From positions 1 to 6,335 of the forward strand of contig NZ_JADEXF010000232.1 in assembly GCF_015207245.1 (NCBI RefSeq): a DNA stretch of 6,335 bases, in the 5' to 3' direction. Below the pieces are notes generated by a model. It saw only the letters and a program-made list of their open reading frames with translations. It searched no databases and was not told where the DNA came from. Numbering within the stretch: the first letter of the stretch is position 1; the number at the start of each line of letters is the position of its first letter. A program made the position numbers and the translations under genes. The stretch comes from Nostoc cf. edaphicum LEGE 07299 (GTDB taxonomy: Bacteria; Cyanobacteriota; Cyanobacteriia; Cyanobacteriales; Nostocaceae). This document shows, in pieces, positions 1 to 5,049 of the stretch.

Positions 1-23
1 AATCGTACTTTCGCACTCTATTA

Positions 24-37
24 TGCACAGGTGTGCA
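24..37. promoter_or_regulatory. LacI-type operator, site 1
   Basis: The 14-mer TGCACAGGTGTGCA has two perfect inverted half-sites (TGCACA / TGTGCA) and differs from the perfect sites at 67 and 1575 only in the central dinucleotide, GG instead of CG. Its right flank, GTGTGCAAAACCT (31-43), recurs exactly at 406-418 beside site 4. No rightward gene starts nearby, so it most likely serves a leftward gene beyond the window edge. This is inferred from similarity to the operator in the promoter of the LacI-family gene. Confidence 0.65.
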
Positions 38-60
38 AAACCTGTACTAAACTTATTTAT

Positions 61-86
61 TATTTTTGCACACGTGTGCAAAAATA
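61..86. promoter_or_regulatory. LacI-type operator, site 2 (perfect 26-bp palindrome)
   Basis: The core TGCACACGTGTGCA (67-80) sits in a perfect palindrome spanning all 26 bases, with T-tract and A-tract arms on either side. The CG centre and dyad symmetry are typical of LacI/PurR-family operators. The same core is present at 1575-1588 in front of the LacI-family gene, which makes that protein the likely binder. It lies exactly 43 bp from sites 1 and 3, close to four helical turns, so bound dimers would face the same side of the DNA. Confidence 0.75.
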
Positions 87-109
87 GGTGTTAAGTTTCA
101 TTTCGTCTT

Positions 110-123
110 TGTATACCTGTGCA
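110..123. promoter_or_regulatory. Possible degenerate LacI-type operator, site 3
   Basis: TGTATACCTGTGCA has one perfect half-site (TGTGCA, 118-123) and a left half matching TGCACA at four of six bases, with CC at the centre. On sequence alone it is weak. Its register, exactly 43 bp from site 2 just as site 2 is from site 1, supports it. The stretch 115-133 is also an imperfect direct repeat of 40-58 (16 of 19 identical), so it may be a decayed duplication rather than a working site. Confidence 0.35.
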
Positions 124-186
124 TAACTTATTTCTTTCAGTGTTTTGTCCAATCTGCTTGGATCGGAGTTAGAACAAAGCACTGAT

Positions 187-310
187 GCGATCGCTAATTC
201 TCAGAGACTTTGATGCCTTCTGGGTAGCGACGACCTTGTACCGCAACGCCGTATCGCGCAGCGCCAGCATATCGCTACGCCTTAGAGACGTAGAGTTGTA
301 CGTCTCTATA
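187..310. repeat. Dispersed-repeat-like block with terminal hairpin
   Basis: This non-coding block starts with a HIP1 octamer (187-194), runs through a GC-richer stretch rich in GCGC and CGCTACGCC words, and ends in a strong inverted repeat. TAGAGACGTA (283-292) pairs with TACGTCTCTA (299-308), ten base pairs around a six-base loop. Stems of the AGAGACGT/ACGTCTCT type and the adjoining GCGATATGC-like words are familiar from dispersed intergenic repeats of filamentous cyanobacteria (recalled, not searched). An open frame crossing it on the minus strand (169-447, TTG start) is judged non-coding because it is made largely of this repeat and the operator at 399. The block lies between the left operator cluster and site 4, so it may have been inserted into one regulatory region. 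Confidence 0.5.
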
Positions 311-339
311 GCTGATTTTTGTGTTGGATAGATTTTTGA

Positions 340-371
340 AAAGGCTTGTCCATACGCGTACACAAGCCTTT
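340..371. terminator. Hairpin, possible weak terminator for the leftward 107-aa gene
   Basis: AAAGGCTTGT (340-349) and ACAAGCCTTT (362-371) form a perfect 10-bp stem around a 12-base loop that contains the self-complementary TACGCGTA. Read on the minus strand, the stem ends in CCTTTTC, a short T-run, about 90 bases past the stop of the gene at 460-783. The stem has only 40 percent GC and the T-run is short, so termination is a guess. The hairpin itself is clear. Confidence 0.35.
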
Positions 372-398
372 GATTATATATAAGTTTATCTTTTGTTT

Positions 399-412
399 TA
401 CACACGTGTGCA
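399..412. promoter_or_regulatory. LacI-type operator, site 4
   Basis: TACACACGTGTGCA differs from the perfect palindrome by one base (A at 400 in place of G). It lies within a near-perfect 20-bp dyad, 396-415, with T and A arms. It is downstream of the stop of the 107-aa gene and about 330 bp from the left operator cluster. Possible roles are an auxiliary operator for DNA looping to sites 1-3, or a remnant of the same regulatory region now separated by the repeat block. Binding by the LacI-family protein encoded at 1613 is inferred from matching sites. Confidence 0.6.
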
Positions 413-459
413 AAACCTCTGTTAATTTTTTTGCCGAACTCAGCCAAGGGAGTCGTTAA

Positions 460-783
460 CTATTTTGTTAATTGTATGGCAGTAGAATGCTTAACAATAT
501 TAGCCAACTCTTGTAGCTGGTTTATCGCTTCTGCACCCTCCAACTTCATTAATTCGCGATCGTCCCACAATTCCATCCAAGTAATTCCGTAATCAGACAC
601 TAAAAACCGAATCAGGTGCTTTTCTTTCAGGCTAACCATAAATGAAGCACTGTTCATTTGCTCGCCGCACGTATAACAAGACGCAGTATAGCCACGCCGC
701 TCAAGTATAATTGTCAAGGCTTGCAGGTTAATTACTAAGTCTTGGACGAATTGCTGATGCTGTTGCGCTAATCTTATAAACAC
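460..783 (-). CDS. Hypothetical protein, 107 aa
   Basis: I do not recognise a family. The start is GTG (781-783), supported by a good ribosome-binding site on the minus strand: AGGAG followed by seven bases before GTG. This argues for a real gene despite its small size. The protein appears soluble, with no signal peptide or membrane segment. An amphipathic N-terminal helix (about 5-30) leads to a CxxC pair (C36 and C39 in SCYTCGEQ). A likely beta-rich middle follows (about 46-73, including LIRFLVSDYGITWMELW), then a C-terminal helix (about 82-99). The CxxC could bind metal or be redox active, but two cysteines alone prove neither. It lies downstream of gntK on the same strand with a 137-bp gap, so co-transcription is possible but not evident. 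No link to uronate metabolism can be seen in the sequence. Confidence 0.7.
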   Translation of the reverse strand: MFIRLAQQHQQFVQDLVINLQALTIILERRGYTASCYTCGEQMNSASFMVSLKEKHLIRFLVSDYGITWMELWDDRELMKLEGAEAINQLQELANIVKHSTAIQLTK

Positions 784-920
784 TACTTTTCTCCTACCAT
801 TACAGTTATCTGCTTGCTTTTATATTTCTTTAGACTTACATCTGATGTGATTTGGTTGCCAAAAGTTCGTGTTTTCCTAGATACGTGATTAATCTTAATA
901 TTACGGTTGCCATAACTCAG

Positions 921-1406
921 CTAAATTTCCAGAGCAGTTCTAATGTTTTGGACAATTATCTGGGGTGGCTGTGCAACATCCATACGTAGAGTATCTACTG
1001 GTTCTTCTAATGTATAAAACTGGCTGTCGAGCAGTTTTTCGCTCATGTAATGATTGCTACGCTCTTGTAACCGCATTTGAATCAACTCGTAAGACCCTTT
1101 GAGGTAAACTAGCTTGATGCGTTCGCTATCCACTACCAAAAATTGCCGATAGCTGTTTTTTAAAGCCGAACACGCCAGCACTACATTTTTATTTTCTTGC
1201 AGCCAGTGTTTAATAGCTGTGTGCAAATCTTGTAACCAAGGCATCCTGTCATCTTCACTCAGAGGGATACCGCGCCGCATTTTCTCAACATTTTCTGGCG
1301 AGTGGAAAGTATCAGCATCGCTAAATTCCCACTCTAGGGAGTCTGCTAATAGTTTTCCAATGGTGGTTTTCCCAGAACCAGATACACCCATGACGATAAT
1401 AATCAT
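921..1406 (-). CDS. gntK: Gluconokinase (D-gluconate 6-kinase)
   Basis: This cytosolic kinase of the thermoresistant GntK type phosphorylates D-gluconate with ATP to 6-phosphogluconate, the entry point to the oxidative pentose phosphate pathway. Seen in the 161-residue product: a P-loop, GVSGSGKTT (7-15); the gluconokinase signature from D30 to L58, including DADTFHSPENVEKM, GIPLSEDDR and PWL; the ACSALKNSYR motif (78-87); and a lid-like stretch, ERSNHYMSEKLLDSQF, with LEEP (115-136). The length fits the family (about 160-175). The start is ATG (1404-1406) behind a weak purine-rich AAGAAAAAAG and places the P-loop at the expected N-terminal position. It is transcribed divergently from the LacI/uxaC/uxuB/larA operon, across an intergenic region with a LacI-type operator. 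Here its gluconate may come from internal epimerisation of mannonate as well as from uptake; no gluconate transporter is in view. Shikimate kinase was considered, but the signature is that of gluconokinase. Confidence 0.93.
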   Translation of the reverse strand: MIIIVMGVSGSGKTTIGKLLADSLEWEFSDADTFHSPENVEKMRRGIPLSEDDRMPWLQDLHTAIKHWLQENKNVVLACSALKNSYRQFLVVDSERIKLVYLKGSYELIQMRLQERSNHYMSEKLLDSQFYTLEEPVDTLRMDVAQPPQIIVQNIRTALEI

Positions 1407-1431
1407 CTTTTTTCTTAATAAAAGTTAAACT

Positions 1432-1452
1432 AATTCGGAATTCGGAATTTGG
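1432..1452. repeat. Short heptamer tandem repeat (STRR-like)
   Basis: Three consecutive heptamers are present: AATTCGG (1432-1438), AATTCGG (1439-1445) and AATTTGG (1446-1452). A degraded fourth unit may follow. Heptameric tandem repeats between genes are a known feature of heterocystous and other filamentous cyanobacteria. It lies in the leader region of gntK, and no function can be assigned. Confidence 0.6.
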
Positions 1453-1469
1453 AACTTGTAGTTGTAATC

Positions 1470-1510
1470 ATGGACGGAGTTAAAAGTCCTCACTTTTAAC
1501 TCCTTTCCAT
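1470..1510. repeat. Long intergenic inverted repeat / hairpin upstream of gntK
   Basis: GGAGTTAAAAGT (1476-1487) and ACTTTTAACTCC (1492-1503) form a perfect 12-bp stem around the loop CCTC. After a small internal loop the stem extends by ATGGA (1470-1474) with TCCAT (1506-1510), giving 17 pairs in all. No T-run follows on the minus strand and no gene ends nearby, so it is not an obvious terminator. It would lie in the untranslated leader of gntK if transcription starts further right. The GGAGTTAAAAGT word resembles dispersed repeats of filamentous cyanobacteria (recalled, not searched). Confidence 0.6.
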
Positions 1511-1536
1511 ACAAATGTGAGTTGTATTAAAATCTC

Positions 1537-1564
1537 TTGACAAATCACGATTATTTTCTATAAT
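1537..1564 (+). promoter_or_regulatory. Consensus sigma-70 promoter of the regulator-uxaC operon
   Basis: TTGACA (1537-1542) and TATAAT (1559-1564) both match the sigma-70 consensus exactly and are separated by 16 bp. Transcription would start near 1571, about 42 bp before the ATG of the LacI-family gene. The perfect operator at 1575-1588 then covers roughly +5 to +18, a classic place for repression. A promoter this strong with an operator on its start suggests tight repression and high expression when induced. The start site is predicted, not measured. Confidence 0.75.
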
Positions 1565-1574
1565 ACACACAAAA

Positions 1575-1588
1575 TGCACACGTGTGCA
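1575..1588. promoter_or_regulatory. LacI-type operator, site 5 (promoter-proximal)
   Basis: The core is a perfect palindrome, TGCACACGTGTGCA, identical to the core at 67-80. It sits just downstream of the predicted transcription start of the LacI-family gene, so autorepression of the whole operon is the simplest reading. On the minus strand the same segment overlaps a poor divergent promoter (TTGCAC at 1589-1584, 18-bp spacer, TATTAT at 1565-1560), so it could also act on gntK. That second role is tentative. Confidence 0.75.
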
Positions 1589-1612
1589 ATATTTAAAAGC
1601 TAAGATAAAATA

Positions 1613-2644
1613 ATGAATAAACGAAGAATTTCAATTGAAGATATTGCCCGCAGAGCAGGGGTTTCTCATTCTACAGTTTCACGTGCTTTGCGAGATAATG
1701 CTCTCATTAGCCCGAAAGTGCGAGAAGAAATTAAGCGACTGGCACAGGAGATGAGTTATGTGCCAAATGCTATTGCTCAAAGCTTGCAAAATAAACGTAC
1801 TAATACTATTGGTGTAGTAGTAACTTCAATTTCAGATCCCTTTTATGGTGAGGTGGTAGAGGGAATCGAGAAGATAGCCAAACCAGCGGGTTTGAGTGTT
1901 TTATTGAGTGCTTCACACCGAGATTTGGATCAGGAAATGGCAGCTATTGATACTTTTCATCGCCGTAGGGTGGACGGGATCTTAATAGCTGACTCACGAA
2001 TTAGTAAACAGCATACTAAACAACTCACACAAATTGCTGTACCGACAGTTTTGATTAATAGTCAAACTGAAGACCAATCAGAAATATTTCATTCAGTTGC
2101 AATAGACGATCGCTTAGGTGCTAAATTAGCGACAGAGCATCTAATTAGTTTAGGACACACCGCTATTGGTTATTTGGGTGTAGGCGATCGCAGCAGATCG
2201 AACCAGCAGCGTCTAGAAGGATATCAAATGGCCCTTGCGGAAGCTGGGATTCCAAAAAATACTGATTGGGTTTCAATTAGTGACGAATATGATACCAGAA
2301 ACAGCGATGTTATCACTGGGCAAAATATGCTATCTAAACTCTTGACTGCGGAAGTTACAGGCATCTTTTGTTACAACGATATGGTGGCGGTTGGCGCTCT
2401 GTTAGCTTGCCAAGAATTAGGTATTTTAGTACCGCGAAATTTAAGTCTCGTCGGATTTGATGGTATTGCTTTGGGCGGTTACGTTACGCCGGCGCTGACC
2501 ACAATTAGTCAGCCTATGTTAGAAATTGGTGGCTATGCCATGCAAATGTTACTCGATTTAATAGAAGAAAAAACTGTGGAAAACCGCGTTTTATCTCCTT
2601 TTCTATTACAGCGTAGTAGCAGTGCAGCATTATTAACAATTTGA
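1613..2644 (+). CDS. LacI-family transcriptional repressor of the uronate operon
   Basis: This 343-residue protein has standard LacI/GalR architecture. An N-terminal helix-turn-helix (about 5-26, ISIEDIARRAGVSHSTVSRA) is followed by a hinge helix (PNAIAQSLQ, 51-59) and a periplasmic-binding-protein-like effector domain from about 64 to the end. That domain is recognisable from NTIGVVV, RRRVDGILI, GFDGIALGGYVTPALTTISQP and the C-terminal helix. The hinge leucine of this family normally inserts at a central CG step, which matches the CG centre of the TGCACACGTGTGCA operators. It is the first gene of the plus-strand operon, 26 bp before the favoured uxaC start, and has an operator on its own predicted start site. 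The inducer is unknown. Glucuronate, fructuronate, mannonate or gluconate are candidates from context. Its role resembles that of ExuR in Bacillus uronate clusters, but orthology is not claimed. The ATG start lacks a strong ribosome-binding site but gives a full-length domain. Confidence 0.93.
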   Translation: MNKRRISIEDIARRAGVSHSTVSRALRDNALISPKVREEIKRLAQEMSYVPNAIAQSLQNKRTNTIGVVVTSISDPFYGEVVEGIEKIAKPAGLSVLLSASHRDLDQEMAAIDTFHRRRVDGILIADSRISKQHTKQLTQIAVPTVLINSQTEDQSEIFHSVAIDDRLGAKLATEHLISLGHTAIGYLGVGDRSRSNQQRLEGYQMALAEAGIPKNTDWVSISDEYDTRNSDVITGQNMLSKLLTAEVTGIFCYNDMVAVGALLACQELGILVPRNLSLVGFDGIALGGYVTPALTTISQPMLEIGGYAMQMLLDLIEEKTVENRVLSPFLLQRSSSAALLTI

Positions 2645-2670
2645 AATTCAAAACAATTTATACAAAAATT

Positions 2671-4110
2671 ATGTTAACTAAAAAACCGGGTTTATCTCCC
2701 GATCGCTGCTTTTCTCCAGAACCAGTTCAAAGACGATTAGCTCATCAATTTTTTGACAGCATATCTGCGTTACCTCTAGTTTGTCCACACGGACACGTAG
2801 ATCCAGCTTTGTTAGCTAATCCCGCAGCCCGTTTTGGTTCGCCCACAGAATTACTGATTATTCCTGACCACTACCTTTTGCGGATGCTCTATAGTCGGGG
2901 CGTATCTCTGCAATCTTTGGGCATACCAACCAATGATGGTTCGCCAGTAGAAACCGACCACCGTAAAATCTGGCAATTGTTCGCCGACCATTTTTATCTA
3001 TTCCAAGGTACTCCGTCAGGGTTGTGGCTGAAAGAGGAACTGACTAACGTCTTTGGGGTGGATGAACCTTTAAGCTCTCACAATGCCGGACTTATCTATG
3101 ATTATCTGGAAGGTTTGTTAGCTTCACCGGAGTTTTCCCCTCGTGCTTTATTCAAACGCTTTAACATCGAAGTGCTTTGTACTACCGATGCTGCCAGTGA
3201 TAACCTAGAGAATCAGCGATCGCTCCACGAAGATGGTTTTACTCAAATCAGACCAACTTTTCGTCCAGATGCAGTAGTTAACCTGGATGCTCCTGGATGG
3301 CGTGAAAATCTTACCAAATTGGAAAGCAGTATCGGTACAGAAATTAACACTTATGCAAATTTTGTGCAAGCTTTAGAAGAACGTCGAGCTTTCTTTAAAA
3401 GAATGGGTGCGACAGCTACCGACCAAGGTGCAGCTACACCTTATACCACACGCCTTTCTGACCAAGAAGCCGAAGCAATCTTTGCGAGAGCATTAGTCGG
3501 CAAGCTGAATCCAGGTGATGTAGAAAATTTTACCGGTCATATCTTTATGGAAATGGCGCGGATGAGTGTGGAAGATGGCTTGGTGATGCAAATGCATTGC
3601 GGTGTGATGCGTAACCATAATCCGGCTTTATTTGAAAGATTTGGAGCTGATAAAGGTGCTGATATTCCCATAAAAATCGAATGGACTGAAAATCTACGCC
3701 CGTTGTTGTCAGCTTACGGTAACGATCGCCGCTTCCATTTAATCATTTTTGGCATGGATGAAAGCACTTATAGCCGCGAAATGGCTCCGTTAGCTGGTCA
3801 TTATCCCAGTGTATTGCTCGGCCCACCTTGGTGGTTTCACGACAGCGTAAATGGTATGGAGCGTTATTTCAATCAGGTAATGGAAACTGCGGGAATTTAT
3901 AATACTGCTGGATTTAATGATGATACACGGGCTTTCGTTTCGATTCCGGCTCGTCATAATGTCTGGCGGCGGGTAGCTTGTAATTGGTTGGCTGGATTGG
4001 TCGCGCGGGGATTGGTTGAGGAAGAGGAAGGGTATGGTATGGCTCGTGCTTTGGCTTATGACCTGGCTAAGGTTGCTTATAAGTTTGAGGGGAATTTAGG
4101 GGGAATTTAA
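2671..4110 (+). CDS. uxaC: Uronate isomerase (D-glucuronate isomerase)
   Basis: UxaC interconverts D-glucuronate and D-fructuronate (and D-galacturonate and D-tagaturonate) as a cytosolic amidohydrolase-superfamily TIM barrel. Seen in the 479-residue form starting at ATG 2671: the N-terminal metal-binding motif PHGHVDP (39-45); CTTDAASDNL (170-179); QMHCGVMRNHN (307-317); GPPWWFHDS (384-392); GFNDDTRAF (414-422); and ARHNVWRR (427-434). All are family-type motifs in the expected order, and the length is near the usual 465-480. A TTG at 2641 would add ten residues and overlap the preceding stop as TTGA. I prefer the ATG because the family N-terminus is already complete from it. Neither start has a clear ribosome-binding site. 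Its neighbours, a fructuronate-reductase-type dehydrogenase and a divergent gluconokinase, point to glucuronate rather than galacturonate as the in vivo substrate (inference). Confidence 0.93.
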   Translation: MLTKKPGLSPDRCFSPEPVQRRLAHQFFDSISALPLVCPHGHVDPALLANPAARFGSPTELLIIPDHYLLRMLYSRGVSLQSLGIPTNDGSPVETDHRKIWQLFADHFYLFQGTPSGLWLKEELTNVFGVDEPLSSHNAGLIYDYLEGLLASPEFSPRALFKRFNIEVLCTTDAASDNLENQRSLHEDGFTQIRPTFRPDAVVNLDAPGWRENLTKLESSIGTEINTYANFVQALEERRAFFKRMGATATDQGAATPYTTRLSDQEAEAIFARALVGKLNPGDVENFTGHIFMEMARMSVEDGLVMQMHCGVMRNHNPALFERFGADKGADIPIKIEWTENLRPLLSAYGNDRRFHLIIFGMDESTYSREMAPLAGHYPSVLLGPPWWFHDSVNGMERYFNQVMETAGIYNTAGFNDDTRAFVSIPARHNVWRRVACNWLAGLVARGLVEEEEGYGMARALAYDLAKVAYKFEGNLGGI

Positions 4111-4200
4111 ACGCAGAGGGGAGGCAGCGCGTTGCGGGGGTTCCCCCCGTTGTAGCGACTGCCGTCGCGCAAAGGGAAGCGCAGAGGTACGCAGAGAATT
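4111..4200. repeat. GC-rich dispersed-repeat-like element between uxaC and uxuB
   Basis: It begins immediately after the uxaC stop. The word CGCAGAG occurs three times (4112, 4180, 4190), bracketing a GC-rich hairpin. GGCAGCGC (4123-4130) pairs with GCG-A-CTGCC (4155-4163) with one bulged A, and inside it GGGGG (4136-4140) faces a run of six C (4143-4148) across a TT turn. Its composition differs sharply from the AT-rich flanking genes. ACGCAGAGG and CGCGTTGCGGGGG words are familiar from dispersed repeats in filamentous cyanobacteria (recalled, not searched). It may reduce or process the operon transcript between the isomerase and the downstream genes, but no T-run makes it a clear terminator. 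Confidence 0.6.
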
Positions 4201-4221
4201 TTACTAAGTGGGGGAATCATT

Positions 4222-5049
4222 TTGATTTTAAGTGAACTTTTTAGTTTGAAGGAGCGGGTTGCGGTAGTTACGGGTGGTTCTGGTGTGCTTGGTGGGGCTA
4301 TGGCAAAGGGTTTGGCTCTGGCTGGAGCGCGAGTGGTGGTTTTGGGTCGCAATGAAGTTAGGGCAGGGGCGGTGGTGGCTGAGATTACTGCTAACGGTGG
4401 AGAAAGTATGGCTGTGGTGGCAGATGTTAGCGATCGCTCCCAATTAGAAATCGCTAGGGATGTTATTATACAGCGTTGGGATGAGATAGATATCTTGGTA
4501 AATATGGCTGGCGGTAATATTCCGGCTGCCACAATTTCTTCTGATGCGACTATTTTTGATATGCCACATACAGCCTTTGAGGAAGTGGTTAGCCTCAATT
4601 TAGTGGGCACTTTACTACCTTGTCAGGTTTTTGGTCAAGCAATGGTGGAAAAAAGTCAACCCCACGGTTGCATTGTGAATATATCTTCTATGTCTGCCAT
4701 TCGAGCAATTAGCCGCGTGGTTGGCTACTCAGCTGCAAAAGCGGGGATAGATAACTTTACTCGCTGGTTAGCTGTAGAACTCGCCCAAAAATATGGTGAT
4801 GGAATGCGAGTAAATGCGATCGCACCAGGTTTTTTTATTGGCGAACAAAATCGAGATTTACTCTTAAATTCTAATGGTAGTTTGACCGAACGCGGGCAAA
4901 AAATTATTGACCATACCCCCGCCGGACGTTTCGGAAAACCAGATGAATTACTCAGCACCTTAATCTGGTTATGTAGTTCTGGTTCTAGTTTTGTGAATGG
5001 GGTAGTTGTGCCGGTAGATGGTGGATTTAGTATCTACAGTGGAGTTTAA
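4222..5049 (+). CDS. uxuB: SDR-family D-mannonate oxidoreductase (fructuronate reductase)
   Basis: This short-chain dehydrogenase has 275 residues and probably reduces D-fructuronate to D-mannonate with NAD(P)H in the cytosol. Seen: the dinucleotide motif TGGSGVLG (17-24), NMAGG (94-98) in place of the usual NNAG, catalytic S156 in NISSM, the YSAAK motif (Y169, K173), and APGFFIGEQNRDLL (201-214). PGFF..EQNR is a feature I associate with the mannonate oxidoreductase SDR group of Bacillus UxuB (YjmF), which is unrelated to the long-chain E. coli UxuB. R43 after the second strand may favour NADP(H), but this is uncertain. The start is TTG at 4222, behind a GGGGGAA ribosome-binding site; no in-frame ATG precedes the nucleotide-binding motif. 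It follows uxaC by 111 bp, filled with a repeat, and its 3' end may overlap the next gene. A 2-deoxygluconate-type or other SDR cannot be excluded by motifs alone. The uxaC neighbour makes fructuronate the best substrate. Confidence 0.82.
   Translation: MILSELFSLKERVAVVTGGSGVLGGAMAKGLALAGARVVVLGRNEVRAGAVVAEITANGGESMAVVADVSDRSQLEIARDVIIQRWDEIDILVNMAGGNIPAATISSDATIFDMPHTAFEEVVSLNLVGTLLPCQVFGQAMVEKSQPHGCIVNISSMSAIRAISRVVGYSAAKAGIDNFTRWLAVELAQKYGDGMRVNAIAPGFFIGEQNRDLLLNSNGSLTERGQKIIDHTPAGRFGKPDELLSTLIWLCSSGSSFVNGVVVPVDGGFSIYSGV

Noticed and set aside
169..447. Minus-strand open frame of 92 codons
   Set aside because: TTG start, no ribosome-binding site, and its sequence is made of the operator at 399, the hairpin at 340 and the dispersed repeat at 187-310. 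The protein composition looks like translated repeat.
1..459. Possible CRISPR array or other repeat-spacer structure from the recurring TGCACA...TGTGCA words
   Set aside because: The repeats are short palindromes with T and A arms, irregular overall, and an identical copy sits in the promoter of a LacI-family gene. Operators explain them better.
1219..1428. Plus-strand open frame of 69 codons opposite gntK
   Set aside because: It lies antisense to the conserved P-loop and signature region of gluconokinase, which fully explains the open frame.
1470..1510. Long hairpin considered as a transcription terminator
   Set aside because: No gene ends beside it and no T-run follows on the minus strand. 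It lies upstream of the gntK start, so it is listed as an inverted repeat only.
2641..2670. TTG start for uxaC overlapping the regulator stop as TTGA
   Set aside because: It would add ten lysine-rich residues not needed by the family fold and has no ribosome-binding site. ATG 2671 already gives the full-length family N-terminus, though translational coupling is not excluded.
4228..4443. Minus-strand open frame of 71 codons
   Set aside because: A shadow of the SDR nucleotide-binding region with a His- and Ser-rich, non-protein-like composition.
4107..4610. Minus-strand open frame of 167 codons
   Set aside because: Antisense to the SDR gene and the GC-rich repeat. It is low-complexity in Ser, Thr, Ala and Pro, with no recognisable domain.
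4725..4958. Minus-strand open frame of 77 codons
   Set aside because: Antisense to the catalytic YSAAK and APGFF region of the SDR gene; no independent support.
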